64,000 nucleotides of DNA, taken from contig NZ_DATNGK010000216.1 of the NCBI RefSeq assembly GCF_035605935.1, forward strand, positions 25,538 to 89,537. The letters are read 5' to 3'. The notes beneath the pieces are model-generated. The model saw only the letters and a list, made by a program, of their open reading frames with translations, searched no databases and had not been told where the DNA came from. The stretch is from Actinocrinis sp035605935. Lineage in GTDB: Bacteria; Actinomycetota; Actinomycetes; Streptomycetales; Catenulisporaceae. The position numbers and the translations under genes were made by a program. Positions 33,113-44,603 of this stretch are shown here, piece by piece. The number at the start of each line of letters is the position of its first letter. Position 1 is the stretch's first letter.

Positions 33113-34989
33113 TCGACACGCCGCCCGCCCATCCGTGGTCCGACCTGGTGGCGGGTTACGTCACCGGGTACGAACCCGAGCGCGGCGTGCTCGACCTGCG
33201 CACCGCCGACGACGTCCCGGTGCGGGTGCATCTGGTCGGGGACATCACCGCCGAACTGGTGCGCAACCTGGGTGATCCGCGCGTCGACCTGTCCGGCCGG
33301 CTCGACGAGCTGCTCGTGCCCGGAGCCGCCCTGTTCGTGTACGGGATCTACTACCCGCGGCAGGGCGGCGCCGTATTCGAGGGCAAGAACCTGGTGTTCA
33401 CCGGGACCAGGCCCGGGGAGTACGTGTTCGAACAGCAGGGCTGGTGGACCAGGCAGCTCGACGCGATCGCGGCGTTCTACCGAGGCGCGCAGTTCGGCAC
33501 CGGCCCGGTCGACTTCCGCGACTACCGCACCATCCTGCGGCTGAGCGGGCACAAGACCGACCACCACGTGCAGGAAACCGACACCATCTCGCGCCTGGTC
33601 TACGGCATGGCCGCGGCGTTCATGCTCACGGGCAACGAGGACTACCTCGACGTGGCCGAGCGCGGAACCGAGTACCTGCGCGAGCACATGCGCTTCGTCG
33701 ACCGGGAGAACGACGTCGTGTACTGGTACCACGGCATCGACGTCGAAGGCGAATACGAACGAAAGCTCTTCACCTCGGAGTTCGGCGACGACTACGACGC
33801 GATTCCCTGCTACGAGCAGATCTATGCGCTGGTCGGCCCGACCATGACGTACCGGGCCAGCGGCGATCCGGCGATCCTCGCCGACATCGAGGGCACGCTG
33901 CGGCTGTTCGAACGCTTCTTCCACGACGCGGAACACGGCGGCTGGTACTCGCACGTGGACCCGATCACGCTCAGCCCGCACCACGAGTCGCTCGGCCCGA
34001 ACCGCGCCCGCAAGAACTGGAACTCTATCGGCGACCACGCGCCGGCCTATCTGATCAACCTGGCCCTGGCCACCGGCGAGCCGCGGCACATGGCCATGCT
34101 GCGGGAGAGCTTCGAGCTGATCACCCGGCACTTCCCGGATCCCGACGGCGGCCCGTTCGTGCGCGAGCGCTTCCACCGCGACTTCACCCCGGACCCGGAC
34201 TGGGGCTGGCAGCGCGGGCACGCGGTGATCGGCCACAACCTGAAGATCGCCTGGAACCTGACCCGGATGAACGCGCTGGAAGCCGATCCGCGCTATCCGG
34301 AGCTGGCCCGGCGTATCGTGATGCGGATGCCTGAGGTGGGCAGCGACACCCGGCGCGGCGGCTGGTACGACGTCGTCGACCGCACGGCGGACCCGCGGCT
34401 CGGCGGCAGGCACCGTTTCGCCTGGCACGACCGCAAGGCATGGTGGCAGCAGGAGCAGGCGATCCTGGCGTACCTAGTGCTGGCCGGCCACGCGCAGCCG
34501 GACGGCTCCCGGGCTGACGGCGCGCGGCGGGGCAGCGCGCAGGGGGCTGAGTTCCTGCGGCTCGCTCGCGAGGCGCAATCCTTCTACAACGCCTTCTTCC
34601 TCGACCACGACGAGGGCGCGGTCTATTTCAACGTGCTGGCCAACGGCATCCCCTACCTGCTCGGCGACGAGCGGCTCAAGGGCAGCCACGCGATGAGCAT
34701 GTACCACGCCTCCGAGCTGTGTTTCCTGGCCACCGTCTACGGCAGGCTGCTGATTCACGACCAGCCGCTGACCCTGTGGTTCCGGCCGCTGCCGGACGGC
34801 TTCGGCGCGGAGCGGCTGCTGCGGGTCGCGCCGGACGCGCTGCCGCCGGGCCGGGCCCGGCTGGAGTGGGTGGAGGTGGACGGCGACCCGTACCCGGCCT
34901 TCGACCCGGTAGCCATGACCGTCAAGCTGCCCGACTCGCGCACGAGGCTGACCGTCCGGGCGCATCTCGTTCCCGGCGGCGCCAGGTGA
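33109..34989 (+). CDS. AGE-like (alpha/alpha)6-barrel protein
   Basis: The 626-aa product has an N-terminal beta-rich part (residues 1-110) and a long helical barrel with N-acylglucosamine-2-epimerase-like repeats: TDHHVQETDTISRLVYGMA, YYGAQFGT-type aromatic loops, GGWYSHVDPITLSPHHESLG, NSIGDHAPAYLINLAL, WQRGHAVIGHNLKIAWNLTR, and GGWYDVVDRTADPRLGGRH. Conserved His/Trp residues suggest a sugar epimerase, isomerase or hydrolase. It is longer than AGE itself (about 400 aa). It is coupled to genes on both sides by 4-bp overlaps. The substrate is unknown. Confidence 0.75.
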   Translation: MIDTPPAHPWSDLVAGYVTGYEPERGVLDLRTADDVPVRVHLVGDITAELVRNLGDPRVDLSGRLDELLVPGAALFVYGIYYPRQGGAVFEGKNLVFTGTRPGEYVFEQQGWWTRQLDAIAAFYRGAQFGTGPVDFRDYRTILRLSGHKTDHHVQETDTISRLVYGMAAAFMLTGNEDYLDVAERGTEYLREHMRFVDRENDVVYWYHGIDVEGEYERKLFTSEFGDDYDAIPCYEQIYALVGPTMTYRASGDPAILADIEGTLRLFERFFHDAEHGGWYSHVDPITLSPHHESLGPNRARKNWNSIGDHAPAYLINLALATGEPRHMAMLRESFELITRHFPDPDGGPFVRERFHRDFTPDPDWGWQRGHAVIGHNLKIAWNLTRMNALEADPRYPELARRIVMRMPEVGSDTRRGGWYDVVDRTADPRLGGRHRFAWHDRKAWWQQEQAILAYLVLAGHAQPDGSRADGARRGSAQGAEFLRLAREAQSFYNAFFLDHDEGAVYFNVLANGIPYLLGDERLKGSHAMSMYHASELCFLATVYGRLLIHDQPLTLWFRPLPDGFGAERLLRVAPDALPPGRARLEWVEVDGDPYPAFDPVAMTVKLPDSRTRLTVRAHLVPGGAR

Positions 34990-35324
34990 ACCTCACGCAG
35001 CGCACCGCCGGAGAAGTCCTGGTGGTGAGGCTGGCCGGAGAACTGGACGGACGCGCGGCGCCCGCCGTGCAGTCGCAGCTGGTCGAACTGTGCGCCGCTG
35101 GCCGCAACGTGCTGCTGGACCTGGCCGGGCTGACCTACCTCTCCAGTGCGGGGCTGCGCACGCTGCTGCTGGCACACCGCTGGGCGCAAGCGGCCGGGCG
35201 CCGTCTCGCGCTGGCCGCGGTGCCCGACCGGCCCGCGGACGTGATGGCCGCGACCGGCTTCCTGGGTTTCTTCGAGCTCTTCGACGACATCGACGCTGGA
35301 ATCAAGGCTCTGAACGGCAGGTGA
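34986..35324 (+). CDS. STAS-domain anti-sigma factor antagonist (RsbV/SpoIIAA-like)
   Basis: The 112-aa product is a single STAS domain with the phosphorylatable serine motif LDLAGLTYLSSAGLRTLLLA. In partner-switching systems the unphosphorylated form binds an RsbW-type kinase and frees a sigma factor. GTG 34986 overlaps the AGE-like stop (GTGA). A kinase is at 37800-38246 and a PP2C phosphatase at 46054-47250; no sigma factor gene is in the window. Confidence 0.92.
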   Translation: MNLTQRTAGEVLVVRLAGELDGRAAPAVQSQLVELCAAGRNVLLDLAGLTYLSSAGLRTLLLAHRWAQAAGRRLALAAVPDRPADVMAATGFLGFFELFDDIDAGIKALNGR

Positions 35325-35331
35325 GCGCGCG

Positions 35332-37464
<2,133 letters not shown>

Positions 37465-37482
37465 CCAACGGGAGTGAGTACC

Positions 37483-37803
37483 GTGCGATTCCAAGCGACC
37501 ATCCACATCGACGGCGCCGTCGCGAGCATCCGGCTCACCGGAGAGCTCGACGCGCAGTCCGCGTCCACGTTCCAGGAGCTGATCGCCGACGCGGCTCAGG
37601 CCGGGGTCGGCCGGCTGGTGCTGTTGCTGCACGACCTGACCTACCTTTCCTCCGCGGGCCTGCGCTGCCTGGTGTTCGCGCACCAGAAGCTCGGGCCCGC
37701 GGTGGACATCGTGCTGGTCGGCGCGCGGCCCGAGGTGGCGGAGGTGATCACCATGACCGGCTTCGACAAGAGCGTGGTGATGTACCAGCCGGTGCTGCCG
37801 TGA
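37483..37803 (+). CDS. STAS-domain anti-sigma factor antagonist (second copy)
   Basis: The product of about 106 aa is a STAS domain with LLLHDLTYLSSAGLRCLVFA, containing the regulatory serine. GTG 37483 is preferred because GGGAGTGAG precedes it; GTG 37474 is in frame but overlaps that ribosome site. It overlaps the kinase gene by 4 bp (GTGA), so it is the likely direct partner of that kinase. It shares the YLSSAGLR core with the STAS protein at 34986 but differs elsewhere. Confidence 0.92.
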   Translation: MRFQATIHIDGAVASIRLTGELDAQSASTFQELIADAAQAGVGRLVLLLHDLTYLSSAGLRCLVFAHQKLGPAVDIVLVGARPEVAEVITMTGFDKSVVMYQPVLP

Positions 37804-38246
37804 GCGGTGCCCGACCGACCGGGCCCGGCTGCGCCGTGGACGAGCTGCGGCTGCCGCCGGGCCTCGCGGGCCTCGGCCCGCTCGCCGGCTTCGTCGCGAA
37901 GCTCGCCGACGCGGCGGGTCTGGGCGAGGCGCTCGCCTACCGATTGCGGCTCGCCGCCGACGAGCTGGTGACCAACGCGGTCTGCCACGGCCGAGCGCAA
38001 CGGCCGATTCAGGTGTGCGGCGGCATCGACGGCGACCGGGTGTGGCTGCGGATCCGGGACGAGGGCCGGCGGTTCGACCCGAGGGCACACGTCGGGCGCC
38101 CGCTCGCGCCTGCCGCGTCGGGCACACGGGACGGCGATCCGGTCGGCGGCTTCGGCATCTTCCTGGCCATGCGCAGCGTCGACGAGTTCGATTATAAGTA
38201 CATTGACGGTGCGAATCAGTGCACGCTGACGGTCTATCGAGACTGA
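37800..38246 (+). CDS. Anti-sigma factor / serine kinase (RsbW-like HATPase)
   Basis: The 148-aa product is a GHKL ATPase, with an N-box RLAADELVTNAVCHG, a G1 region IRDEGRRFDPRAH and a G2 box GGFGIFLAMRSVDEFDY. Such kinases bind a sigma factor or phosphorylate a STAS antagonist. It is translationally coupled to the STAS gene before it and is the last gene of the rightward operon, 30 bp before a strong terminator. Confidence 0.9.
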   Translation: MSGARPTGPGCAVDELRLPPGLAGLGPLAGFVAKLADAAGLGEALAYRLRLAADELVTNAVCHGRAQRPIQVCGGIDGDRVWLRIRDEGRRFDPRAHVGRPLAPAASGTRDGDPVGGFGIFLAMRSVDEFDYKYIDGANQCTLTVYRD

Positions 38247-38276
38247 CCCCGCGCCGGAACTGAAATCGACGGATAC

Positions 38277-38312
38277 GAGATCGGGGGCGCCCCGCAGGGC
38301 GCCCCCGATCTC
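38277..38312. terminator. Bidirectional hairpin terminator
   Basis: A perfect 15-bp stem (38277-38291 / 38298-38312) with a 6-nt loop lies between the convergent RsbW-like and PKS genes. Confidence 0.85.
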
Positions 38313-38326
38313 ACCGTGCTTATCCG

Positions 38327-41300
38327 TCAAGCGGCTACCGCGGGCTCCGGCTCGTTGTTCGCCGAGGCGACCAATTCGCGCAGGGTGCCGCCGTCGGAGA
38401 GCGCCTCACCGACCGAAAGCCGCACGCCGAGCGCGCGCTCAGCGCGGCGGCTGAGGTCCACCGCCATCAGCGAGTCGAGGCCGAGCCGGATCATCGGCAG
38501 GTCGGTGTCGACCTCGCCGGGCGGCAGCCGCAGAATGCCTGCCACCAGCTCGACGACGTGATCGAGCAGGTCCGCTCCGGCGGGAACGGTGAGCGCCGGA
38601 TCCCCGGCGCTGGCGGCGTGTCCGGGTTCGGATTCGCGCGCGCCGAGCCGGACCGGCGCGGAGCGCGCGAAGAGCGGTTCCTGGCCTGTCGCTCCGGGCT
38701 CGGCCGCGGCCAGGGCATCGGCGCGGGCGGGCCGGCCGGCCGCGGTCGCGTTTCCGGCCGCCGCGGGAGCCACGCCGTCGATCGGCGCGCCCGGGGCGGC
38801 TGCCTCGGTCGCGAGCGCGTCGTCGATCCAGTAACGCTTGCGCTGCCACGGATAGGTGGGCAACGGCACGAAGGCGCCTTCGCCGTGGACCGCGGCCCAA
38901 TCCACCGCGCAGCCGAACTCGAACGCGTCGCCGAGAGCGCTGAACAAGCTCGCCGCATCCCGGCGGCCCTGGCGCAGCGAGCCGACGATCCGGGCGTCGG
39001 CGCCGGCTTCTTCGGCGCAGTCGGCGAGCGCGGCGGACAGGATCGGATGCGGGCTCAGCTCGACGAAGAGCACGGGCCGCCGCTCCTCGGCGAGTTCCGC
39101 GGCGACCGCCTCGTGGAAGGCCACCCGCGAGCGCAGGTTCGCCGCCCAGTAATCCGCGTTCAGATCGGCGCCGTCGGTGCGGCGGGTGTGGACCGCGGAG
39201 CGGATCGGCACCCGGCCCGCACGGGGCCGGATGTCGACCAGCGCCGCGCGCAACTCGTCCAGGATCGGGTCCATCCGGGCGCTGTGCGAGGCGACGTCCG
39301 ACCTGACGGTGCGCACGTGCACCCCTTCGAGGGACAGATCGGTCAGCAGCCGATCCAAGTCGTCGGCGTCGCCGGAGAGCACGGTGGCGCGCGGCGCGTT
39401 GGTCGCGGCTACTTCGAGGTCGGCGCCTCGCTCGGCGATCCGTCGGCGCACCTGCGCCATGCCGAGCTGCACCAAACCCATCGCGCCCTGTCCGCTGTAT
39501 CGCCGCATCAGGGCACCGCGACGACAGACGACGGCCGCCGCGTCCTCCAGGCTCAGCGCGCCGGCGACGGTCGCGGCGGCGATTTCGCCGACGCTGTGCC
39601 CGATGACGGCGTCGGGCCGCACGCCCCAGGACTTCCAGACCGCGGCGAGAGCGACCTCCACGGCCCACAGCACCGGGTGCACCTGGTCCGCCGTTTCGAA
39701 GACCCGGGCCGAACGCAGCAGCTCCAGCGCCGACCAGCCCACCTCCGCCCGGATCGCCGCATCGCAGCGCTCGAACTCGGTACGGAAAACCGGGGACTCG
39801 TGCAGCAACCGCCTGGCCATGCCGGCCCGCTGGGAACCGGCCCCGGGGAAGACGAACACCACCTTCGGCTCGGTCCGCGCGGGCCGCACCGGGGCCTGCG
39901 ACGTGGCCGCGGACCGCAGCTCCCGCAGTAGGGCGGCGCCCGAGTCGGCGACCAGGGCCAGCCGATGGCTCAGGTGCGAGCGCCGGCTGCCCGCGCTGTA
40001 GCAGATGTCTGCGACGGTCGGCGGTGCTCCCTTGGCCAGCAGCTGCTCGTAACGAGCCGCCAGCTCACGCAGCGCACGCGGATCGCGCGCGGAAAGCGGC
40101 AGCAGGTACGGCCCGTGTCGCCGGCTCGCGTTCCCGGATGACGCGGGCGCGGGAGCCTCGCCGAGAACCACGTGCGCGTTCTGGCCGGCAAGTCCGAAGG
40201 CGCTCACCCCGGCCACCGCCGGACGGCCGCCGGTCTGCGGCCACGGTCGAGCGGTGCCGGCCAGCTCGATCCCGGTCCACGGCACCCGCGGGTTGGGCGC
40301 GCTGGCGTGCAGCGTGGCGGGAATCCGCTTGTGCCAGAGGCTGAGCGCCGCCTTGATCAGACCGGCGATCCCGGCCGCGGCCTCGGTATGGCCGATGTTG
40401 CTCTTGACTGAACCGACCAGCAGCGGCCGGTCCGCTGGTCGTGCGTCGCCGAAGACCCGGCCGAGCGCGGTCAGCTCGGCCGCGTCGCCCTCCGCAGTGC
40501 CGGTGCCGTGCGCTTCAACGTAGTCCACGTCGGCCGGGGTCAGGCCGGCCCCCGCGGTTGCCCGCAGCAGCAAGTGTTCCTGGCCTGCGACGCTCGGCGT
40601 GAGGAAGAGGCCGTTGGAGGCCCCGTCATGCGTGGTCGCCCCGCCCAGGATCACCGCGTAGATCCGGTCTCCGTCCGCTTCGGCCCGCGCGAGCGGCTTG
40701 AGCACGACGACCCCGACGCCCTCGCTGCGGACGTAGCCGTCCGCGCTGGCGTCGCCGAAGTGGCAGCGTCCGCGCGGCGAGAGCACCCCGGACTGGGAGA
40801 GGATGACGCTGTCCGCGGGGTGGTTGACCAGGTTCGTCCCGCCGACCAGGGCCAGATCGATCTCGCCGGAACGCAGTGCGCCGCAGGCGAGATTCACCGC
40901 AGACAGCGACGAGGAGCAGGATGCGTCGAGCGTGACCGCGGGGCCGCGCAGGTCGAGGGCGTAGGCGACACGCGAGGAGATGCAGCCGGCGCCCTCTGCT
41001 CCGATCATCGAGTAGATGTCCCAGACCCCTGCGTCGCGCAGCGCATCCCAGTAGTGCGCCGTGGTCTGGCCGACGAACACTCCGGTGTCGCTTCCGGCCA
41101 GGCCGAGCGGCGGCGCGCCGGCGTCCTCGAGCGCCTCCCAGGCCACTTCGAGCAGCAGCCGCTGCTGCGGGTCCATCCGCGCGGCCTCGTAGGGCGAGAT
41201 GCCGAAGAAGCCGGCGTCGAACAGGTCGATCCGGTCGAGGAAGCCGCCCGCGCGCGTGGCGATCCGGCCGGGCACTGCCGGACGCGGGTCGTGCCACAGC

Positions 41301-41509
41301 CCGATGTCGAAGCGCTGCGGCGGCACCTCGCCGACGGTGTCGCGGGCGCGGGCCAGCAGTTTCCAGAACGCATCCGGGCCGTTCGCGCCCGGAAAGCGGC
41401 AGCCGATGCCCACCACTGCGACGCGGTCCGCGGCAGGCGGCCGCCGACCGGAACGATGTCGCCGTGCGGTGAGCGGGTGGTCGAATTCGATCGTGCGCAT
41501 CCGTGTCAT
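38327..41509 (-). CDS. Type I polyketide synthase, KS-AT-ACP
   Basis: The 1060-aa single-module PKS has a ketosynthase (active Cys198 in DASCSSS, His334 in EAHGTGT, His374 in NIGHTEA), an acyltransferase (Ser639 in GHSVG; VASH at 739-742, closer to the methylmalonyl YASH than to the malonyl HAFH signature) and a C-terminal ACP (Ser1013 in LGLDSLMAV) after an Ala-rich linker. There is no KR, DH, ER or thioesterase. ATG 41509 follows GAGGA; the upstream frame is shadow. It could make one extension, or act iteratively with trans-acting partners. The neighbouring acyltransferase-3, GMC oxidase and cyclase-like genes are plausible partners. Confidence 0.93.
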   Translation of the reverse strand: MTRMRTIEFDHPLTARRHRSGRRPPAADRVAVVGIGCRFPGANGPDAFWKLLARARDTVGEVPPQRFDIGLWHDPRPAVPGRIATRAGGFLDRIDLFDAGFFGISPYEAARMDPQQRLLLEVAWEALEDAGAPPLGLAGSDTGVFVGQTTAHYWDALRDAGVWDIYSMIGAEGAGCISSRVAYALDLRGPAVTLDASCSSSLSAVNLACGALRSGEIDLALVGGTNLVNHPADSVILSQSGVLSPRGRCHFGDASADGYVRSEGVGVVVLKPLARAEADGDRIYAVILGGATTHDGASNGLFLTPSVAGQEHLLLRATAGAGLTPADVDYVEAHGTGTAEGDAAELTALGRVFGDARPADRPLLVGSVKSNIGHTEAAAGIAGLIKAALSLWHKRIPATLHASAPNPRVPWTGIELAGTARPWPQTGGRPAVAGVSAFGLAGQNAHVVLGEAPAPASSGNASRRHGPYLLPLSARDPRALRELAARYEQLLAKGAPPTVADICYSAGSRRSHLSHRLALVADSGAALLRELRSAATSQAPVRPARTEPKVVFVFPGAGSQRAGMARRLLHESPVFRTEFERCDAAIRAEVGWSALELLRSARVFETADQVHPVLWAVEVALAAVWKSWGVRPDAVIGHSVGEIAAATVAGALSLEDAAAVVCRRGALMRRYSGQGAMGLVQLGMAQVRRRIAERGADLEVAATNAPRATVLSGDADDLDRLLTDLSLEGVHVRTVRSDVASHSARMDPILDELRAALVDIRPRAGRVPIRSAVHTRRTDGADLNADYWAANLRSRVAFHEAVAAELAEERRPVLFVELSPHPILSAALADCAEEAGADARIVGSLRQGRRDAASLFSALGDAFEFGCAVDWAAVHGEGAFVPLPTYPWQRKRYWIDDALATEAAAPGAPIDGVAPAAAGNATAAGRPARADALAAAEPGATGQEPLFARSAPVRLGARESEPGHAASAGDPALTVPAGADLLDHVVELVAGILRLPPGEVDTDLPMIRLGLDSLMAVDLSRRAERALGVRLSVGEALSDGGTLRELVASANNEPEPAVAA

Positions 41510-41725
41510 GACATCCTCTTGTTTCCCCGAAGCCGCAGGCGCGTGTCTGCGGCTGACCCCGGGCACGGCCGGGGCCTTCGCGTCCGGCTAGCGGACCCGT
41601 TGAAAGAACGCCTGGTGGTACGGCGCGAGATGAGAGGAGTGTGGCATCGCGGTGCGGATGGTAACAACGGACAGCTGACGTAATCGAGGGCTGCGACGTG
41701 CGGCACCGCAACCGCCGGCCCAAGC

Positions 41726-42562
41726 TCAGGCGGAGCGGTACCGGCCGTCGGCCAGGTCGAGCACCGTCTTGGACCGGTCGCTGACCGGAACGTGCATCAC
41801 GATCCCGAGGTCCTCGGCGCCGGCCAGGTAGGAGACCACGATGTGCATGTCGTGCACGCCGAGCTGCGGATGCCGCAGCCGCCTGATATGCGCGGTCTGA
41901 CCACGCACCTCGTGCGACTCCCACCACCGGCGCACCGGCGGTCCCAGCGCCAGGATCTGGCCGACGAGTTCGGCGATGCGCGGGTCGTCCGAGCCGACCG
42001 CGCTGGTCGCCCGGAACCGCGCGATCAGGTCCCTGGCCTCGTCCTCCCAGTCCACGAACCGCTCCCTGGCGACCGGGTCGGACAGGATCCACAGCAGCAT
42101 GTTGCAGCGCCCGGGCGGCAGCGCGTCGAAGTCGGTGAACCAGGTGCAGGCGGCGCTGTTCCATACGAACATGTCGCCGCGCTTGTCCGCGGCGTAGGCC
42201 GGTACCGGATCGACGGCGTCCACCAGGTCCTGCAGGACCAGGCGGGTGCGTTCGCCGGGCAGCTGCTCGCGGTGTCCGGTGCGGCCGATGGCGAGCAGGT
42301 GCAGGTAGCGGCGCTCCTCCTCGTCGAGGCCGAGCACTCTGGCCAGGCTGTCGGCGACCTGGGCGGAGACCTGGATGTCGCGCCCCTGCTCCAGGTATGC
42401 GTACCAGGAGGGGCTGAGTCCGGCCAGCACCGCGACCTCCTCGCGGCGCAGTCCCGGGGTGCGCCGCCGGCCCACCGGCAGGCCGCGCGACTCGGGGTCG
42501 ATCGACTCGCGGCGCCGGCGCAGGAAATCGGCCAGCGCCCGCCGGCTGCTGTCGTTGACCAT
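41726..42562 (-). CDS. MmyB-type XRE-family transcriptional regulator
   Basis: The 278-aa product has an N-terminal XRE helix-turn-helix (LRREEVAVLAGLSPSWYAYL, residues about 38-58) and the MmyB-like PAS/ligand domain (VWNSAACTWFTDFDALPPG to VVSYLAGAEDLGIVMHVPV). Such regulators usually control a neighbouring dehydrogenase; here an SDR gene lies 113 bp upstream on the same strand rather than divergently. It could also regulate the PKS that follows. Confidence 0.9.
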   Translation of the reverse strand: MVNDSSRRALADFLRRRRESIDPESRGLPVGRRRTPGLRREEVAVLAGLSPSWYAYLEQGRDIQVSAQVADSLARVLGLDEEERRYLHLLAIGRTGHREQLPGERTRLVLQDLVDAVDPVPAYAADKRGDMFVWNSAACTWFTDFDALPPGRCNMLLWILSDPVARERFVDWEDEARDLIARFRATSAVGSDDPRIAELVGQILALGPPVRRWWESHEVRGQTAHIRRLRHPQLGVHDMHIVVSYLAGAEDLGIVMHVPVSDRSKTVLDLADGRYRSA

Positions 42563-42675
42563 GGCTCACCCCCAGCCCGCGTGTATGGGTCCGATGGTGC
42601 CACAGGCGCTCACCGTCCGCGAAGAGCGCAGCTCGCACGGCTCACCGCGACTCCTCGAATAAAGGAACTGAGCCA

Positions 42676-43365
42676 TCACCAGGGGATCCGGGCGCGGTCC
42701 CGGAAGAATCCCGCGGTCGGCCCGTCCTCCGGCAGGGTCGCCAGCCAGACCACGGTGTCCGCGCCTTCCGCCACGGAGCGCGGCGCGGCCTCGCCGCCCA
42801 TCTCGGTACGCACCCACCCCGGGCACACCGCGTTCACCTTTACCGCGGGCGGCAGCGCCGCGGCGGCCACGAGTGTCAGGGCATTGAGCGCGGCCTTCGC
42901 GATGCCGTACCCGGCGGGCGAGGGCACGTGGTCGGTCATCGCGCCGCCGCCGGAGGAGACGTTCACGATCCGGCCGTAGCCGCGGCGCGCCATCGCCGGG
43001 GCGAACCTTTGAATCGTGCGGAAGGCGCCGAGCAGGTTGACCTCGATCGACTCGGTGAACTCGGCTTCGGACAGCCGCAGCAGCGGCGTGGTCGGGTAGA
43101 CCCCGGCGTTGTTCACCAGCACGTCGACCGCGACGCCCGCTCGCTCCAGCCGGGCGGCACACGCGGACACGCTGTCCGGGTCGGCGACGTCCAGCTGTTC
43201 GCCGCGCACTGACAGCCCGGCGTCACGCAGCCTCTCGACCGCCGCCGCCGCGCGCTCAGGGTCGCGCGCCGTCAGCACGACGTCGAGGCCGGCGCGCGCC
43301 AGCTGTGCGCACACCTCCAGGCCGATGCCCCGGTTCGCCCCGGTCACCAGGGCCGTCACCGCCAT
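42676..43365 (-). CDS. Short-chain dehydrogenase/reductase
   Basis: The 229-aa SDR has LVTGANRGIGLEVCAQL, NNAGVY, VSSGGG and an intact YGIAK catalytic motif. ATG 43365 with GGGGAG upstream was chosen over the adjacent GTG 43368. It probably reduces a carbonyl with NADPH. It is first in a leftward unit with the MmyB-type regulator. Confidence 0.92.
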   Translation of the reverse strand: MAVTALVTGANRGIGLEVCAQLARAGLDVVLTARDPERAAAAVERLRDAGLSVRGEQLDVADPDSVSACAARLERAGVAVDVLVNNAGVYPTTPLLRLSEAEFTESIEVNLLGAFRTIQRFAPAMARRGYGRIVNVSSGGGAMTDHVPSPAGYGIAKAALNALTLVAAAALPPAVKVNAVCPGWVRTEMGGEAAPRSVAEGADTVVWLATLPEDGPTAGFFRDRARIPW

Positions 43366-43536
43366 CACACTCCCCCGTTCCGCGTGCTCCGGCTGGTGTT
43401 ATCCGGAACCGGTTACTGCCGCTACCACCATAAATCCGCTCTGTATACCCCGGCGCGGCCGCCGAAGAATGGGACGCGACCCGCCAAGAGCCGGTCGCCG
43501 AAGCGAAGTCGGCCGACTAACCCAGTGGAGAGTGCC

Positions 43537-44592
43537 ATGCACGTCACCGCCGCGCTCGCGGCCCTGCTCACGGGGCTCGTCCTCGTTCTGGCCACAGGTA
43601 TGAGTGTACTGCGAAGCCTGGTGTCGTCAGACGAGCGGCCCGGGCGCATGGAGCTGGGCCTGGTGCGGGCGGCCGTGTGGTCGCTCAGCGCGGCGGAGAC
43701 CCGGCTCGGCCGCCGTCCCACGGTGTGGCTGTCCAGGGGTGCGGGCCCGACGGTGCTCGCTGCGTTGCTAACGTGCTGGCTGATCGCGTTCTCCACCGGC
43801 GGGCTGCTGGTCGCCGAGGCGGCGGCCGGGCTTTCGGATCTCGACGGTCCGCTGCGTGCACTGGCCACCGGCAACGGGGCCGTGGGCTCAGCGCGGACGG
43901 TGATCTCGCTGACCTGGCTGGCGGACGGAATCACCGCCGCGCTGTGGGTGGCGCTGGTGGCACAGGTAGCCGACGCGCACCGCTCCCGCGAGCGGCTGGC
44001 GGCCCGGGTCGGCACGCTGGCACGCGGCGACATGGACGCCGAAGAGGTGATCGCGCTGCACGGCAGGTCCGGTGGCGCGGGTTCGCTGGGTCCGATGCTG
44101 GATGACTGGGGCGGCGCGATGACCGACCTGATGCGCTCTCACGCCACCCACCCGGTGCTGCTGATCATGCCGATCTCCCGCCGCACGCCGTGCTGGATAC
44201 GGGCCCTGGCGATCGCGTTGGACGTCGCCGCGCTGCTGGACGCGGCGCTGCCCGCGACGGCTCCGCCGCGCACCCGCGCGATCCTGCGCGCCGGATGCGA
44301 GACGGCGCAGTCGCTCGTGCGCACCCTCGGCGTACCGGTGCGGCCGGTCGATGCCAGCCTGCACGGCCGCGAGGGCCGCACCTTCGACCAGACCGTGTCC
44401 ATCATCCGCGGCTCCGGGCTGCCGGTGCGCTCCGACCTGGCCGCGGTCTACCGGGATTTCCAGCAGTGGCGCCTGGGCTACGGGCCGCACCTGACCGCGC
44501 TCGCGGTACAGCTGCGCTCCGAGAAGCCGATCGCGCCGACCAGCCAGTACTCGCACGCCGCGCCGCTCGCGGGGGCGGGCGCCGTCCGCTAG
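43537..44592 (+). CDS. Membrane protein resembling actinobacterial channel-like proteins
   Basis: The 351-aa product has hydrophobic helices near residues 3-24, 66-90 and 120-140, then a long cytoplasmic helical domain (DLMRSHATHPVLLIMPISRR, WIRALAIALDVAALLDAAL). The C-terminal part is reminiscent of potassium-channel-like proteins of actinomycetes, but no TxGYG selectivity filter is visible, so it is not a functional K+ channel by sequence. ATG 43537 follows GGAGAG. The transposase-like gene starts 11 bp after its stop with an almost identical leader, so they form a pair. Confidence 0.6.
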   Translation: MHVTAALAALLTGLVLVLATGMSVLRSLVSSDERPGRMELGLVRAAVWSLSAAETRLGRRPTVWLSRGAGPTVLAALLTCWLIAFSTGGLLVAEAAAGLSDLDGPLRALATGNGAVGSARTVISLTWLADGITAALWVALVAQVADAHRSRERLAARVGTLARGDMDAEEVIALHGRSGGAGSLGPMLDDWGGAMTDLMRSHATHPVLLIMPISRRTPCWIRALAIALDVAALLDAALPATAPPRTRAILRAGCETAQSLVRTLGVPVRPVDASLHGREGRTFDQTVSIIRGSGLPVRSDLAAVYRDFQQWRLGYGPHLTALAVQLRSEKPIAPTSQYSHAAPLAGAGAVR

Positions 44593-44603
44593 AGGGGAGT
44601 GCC

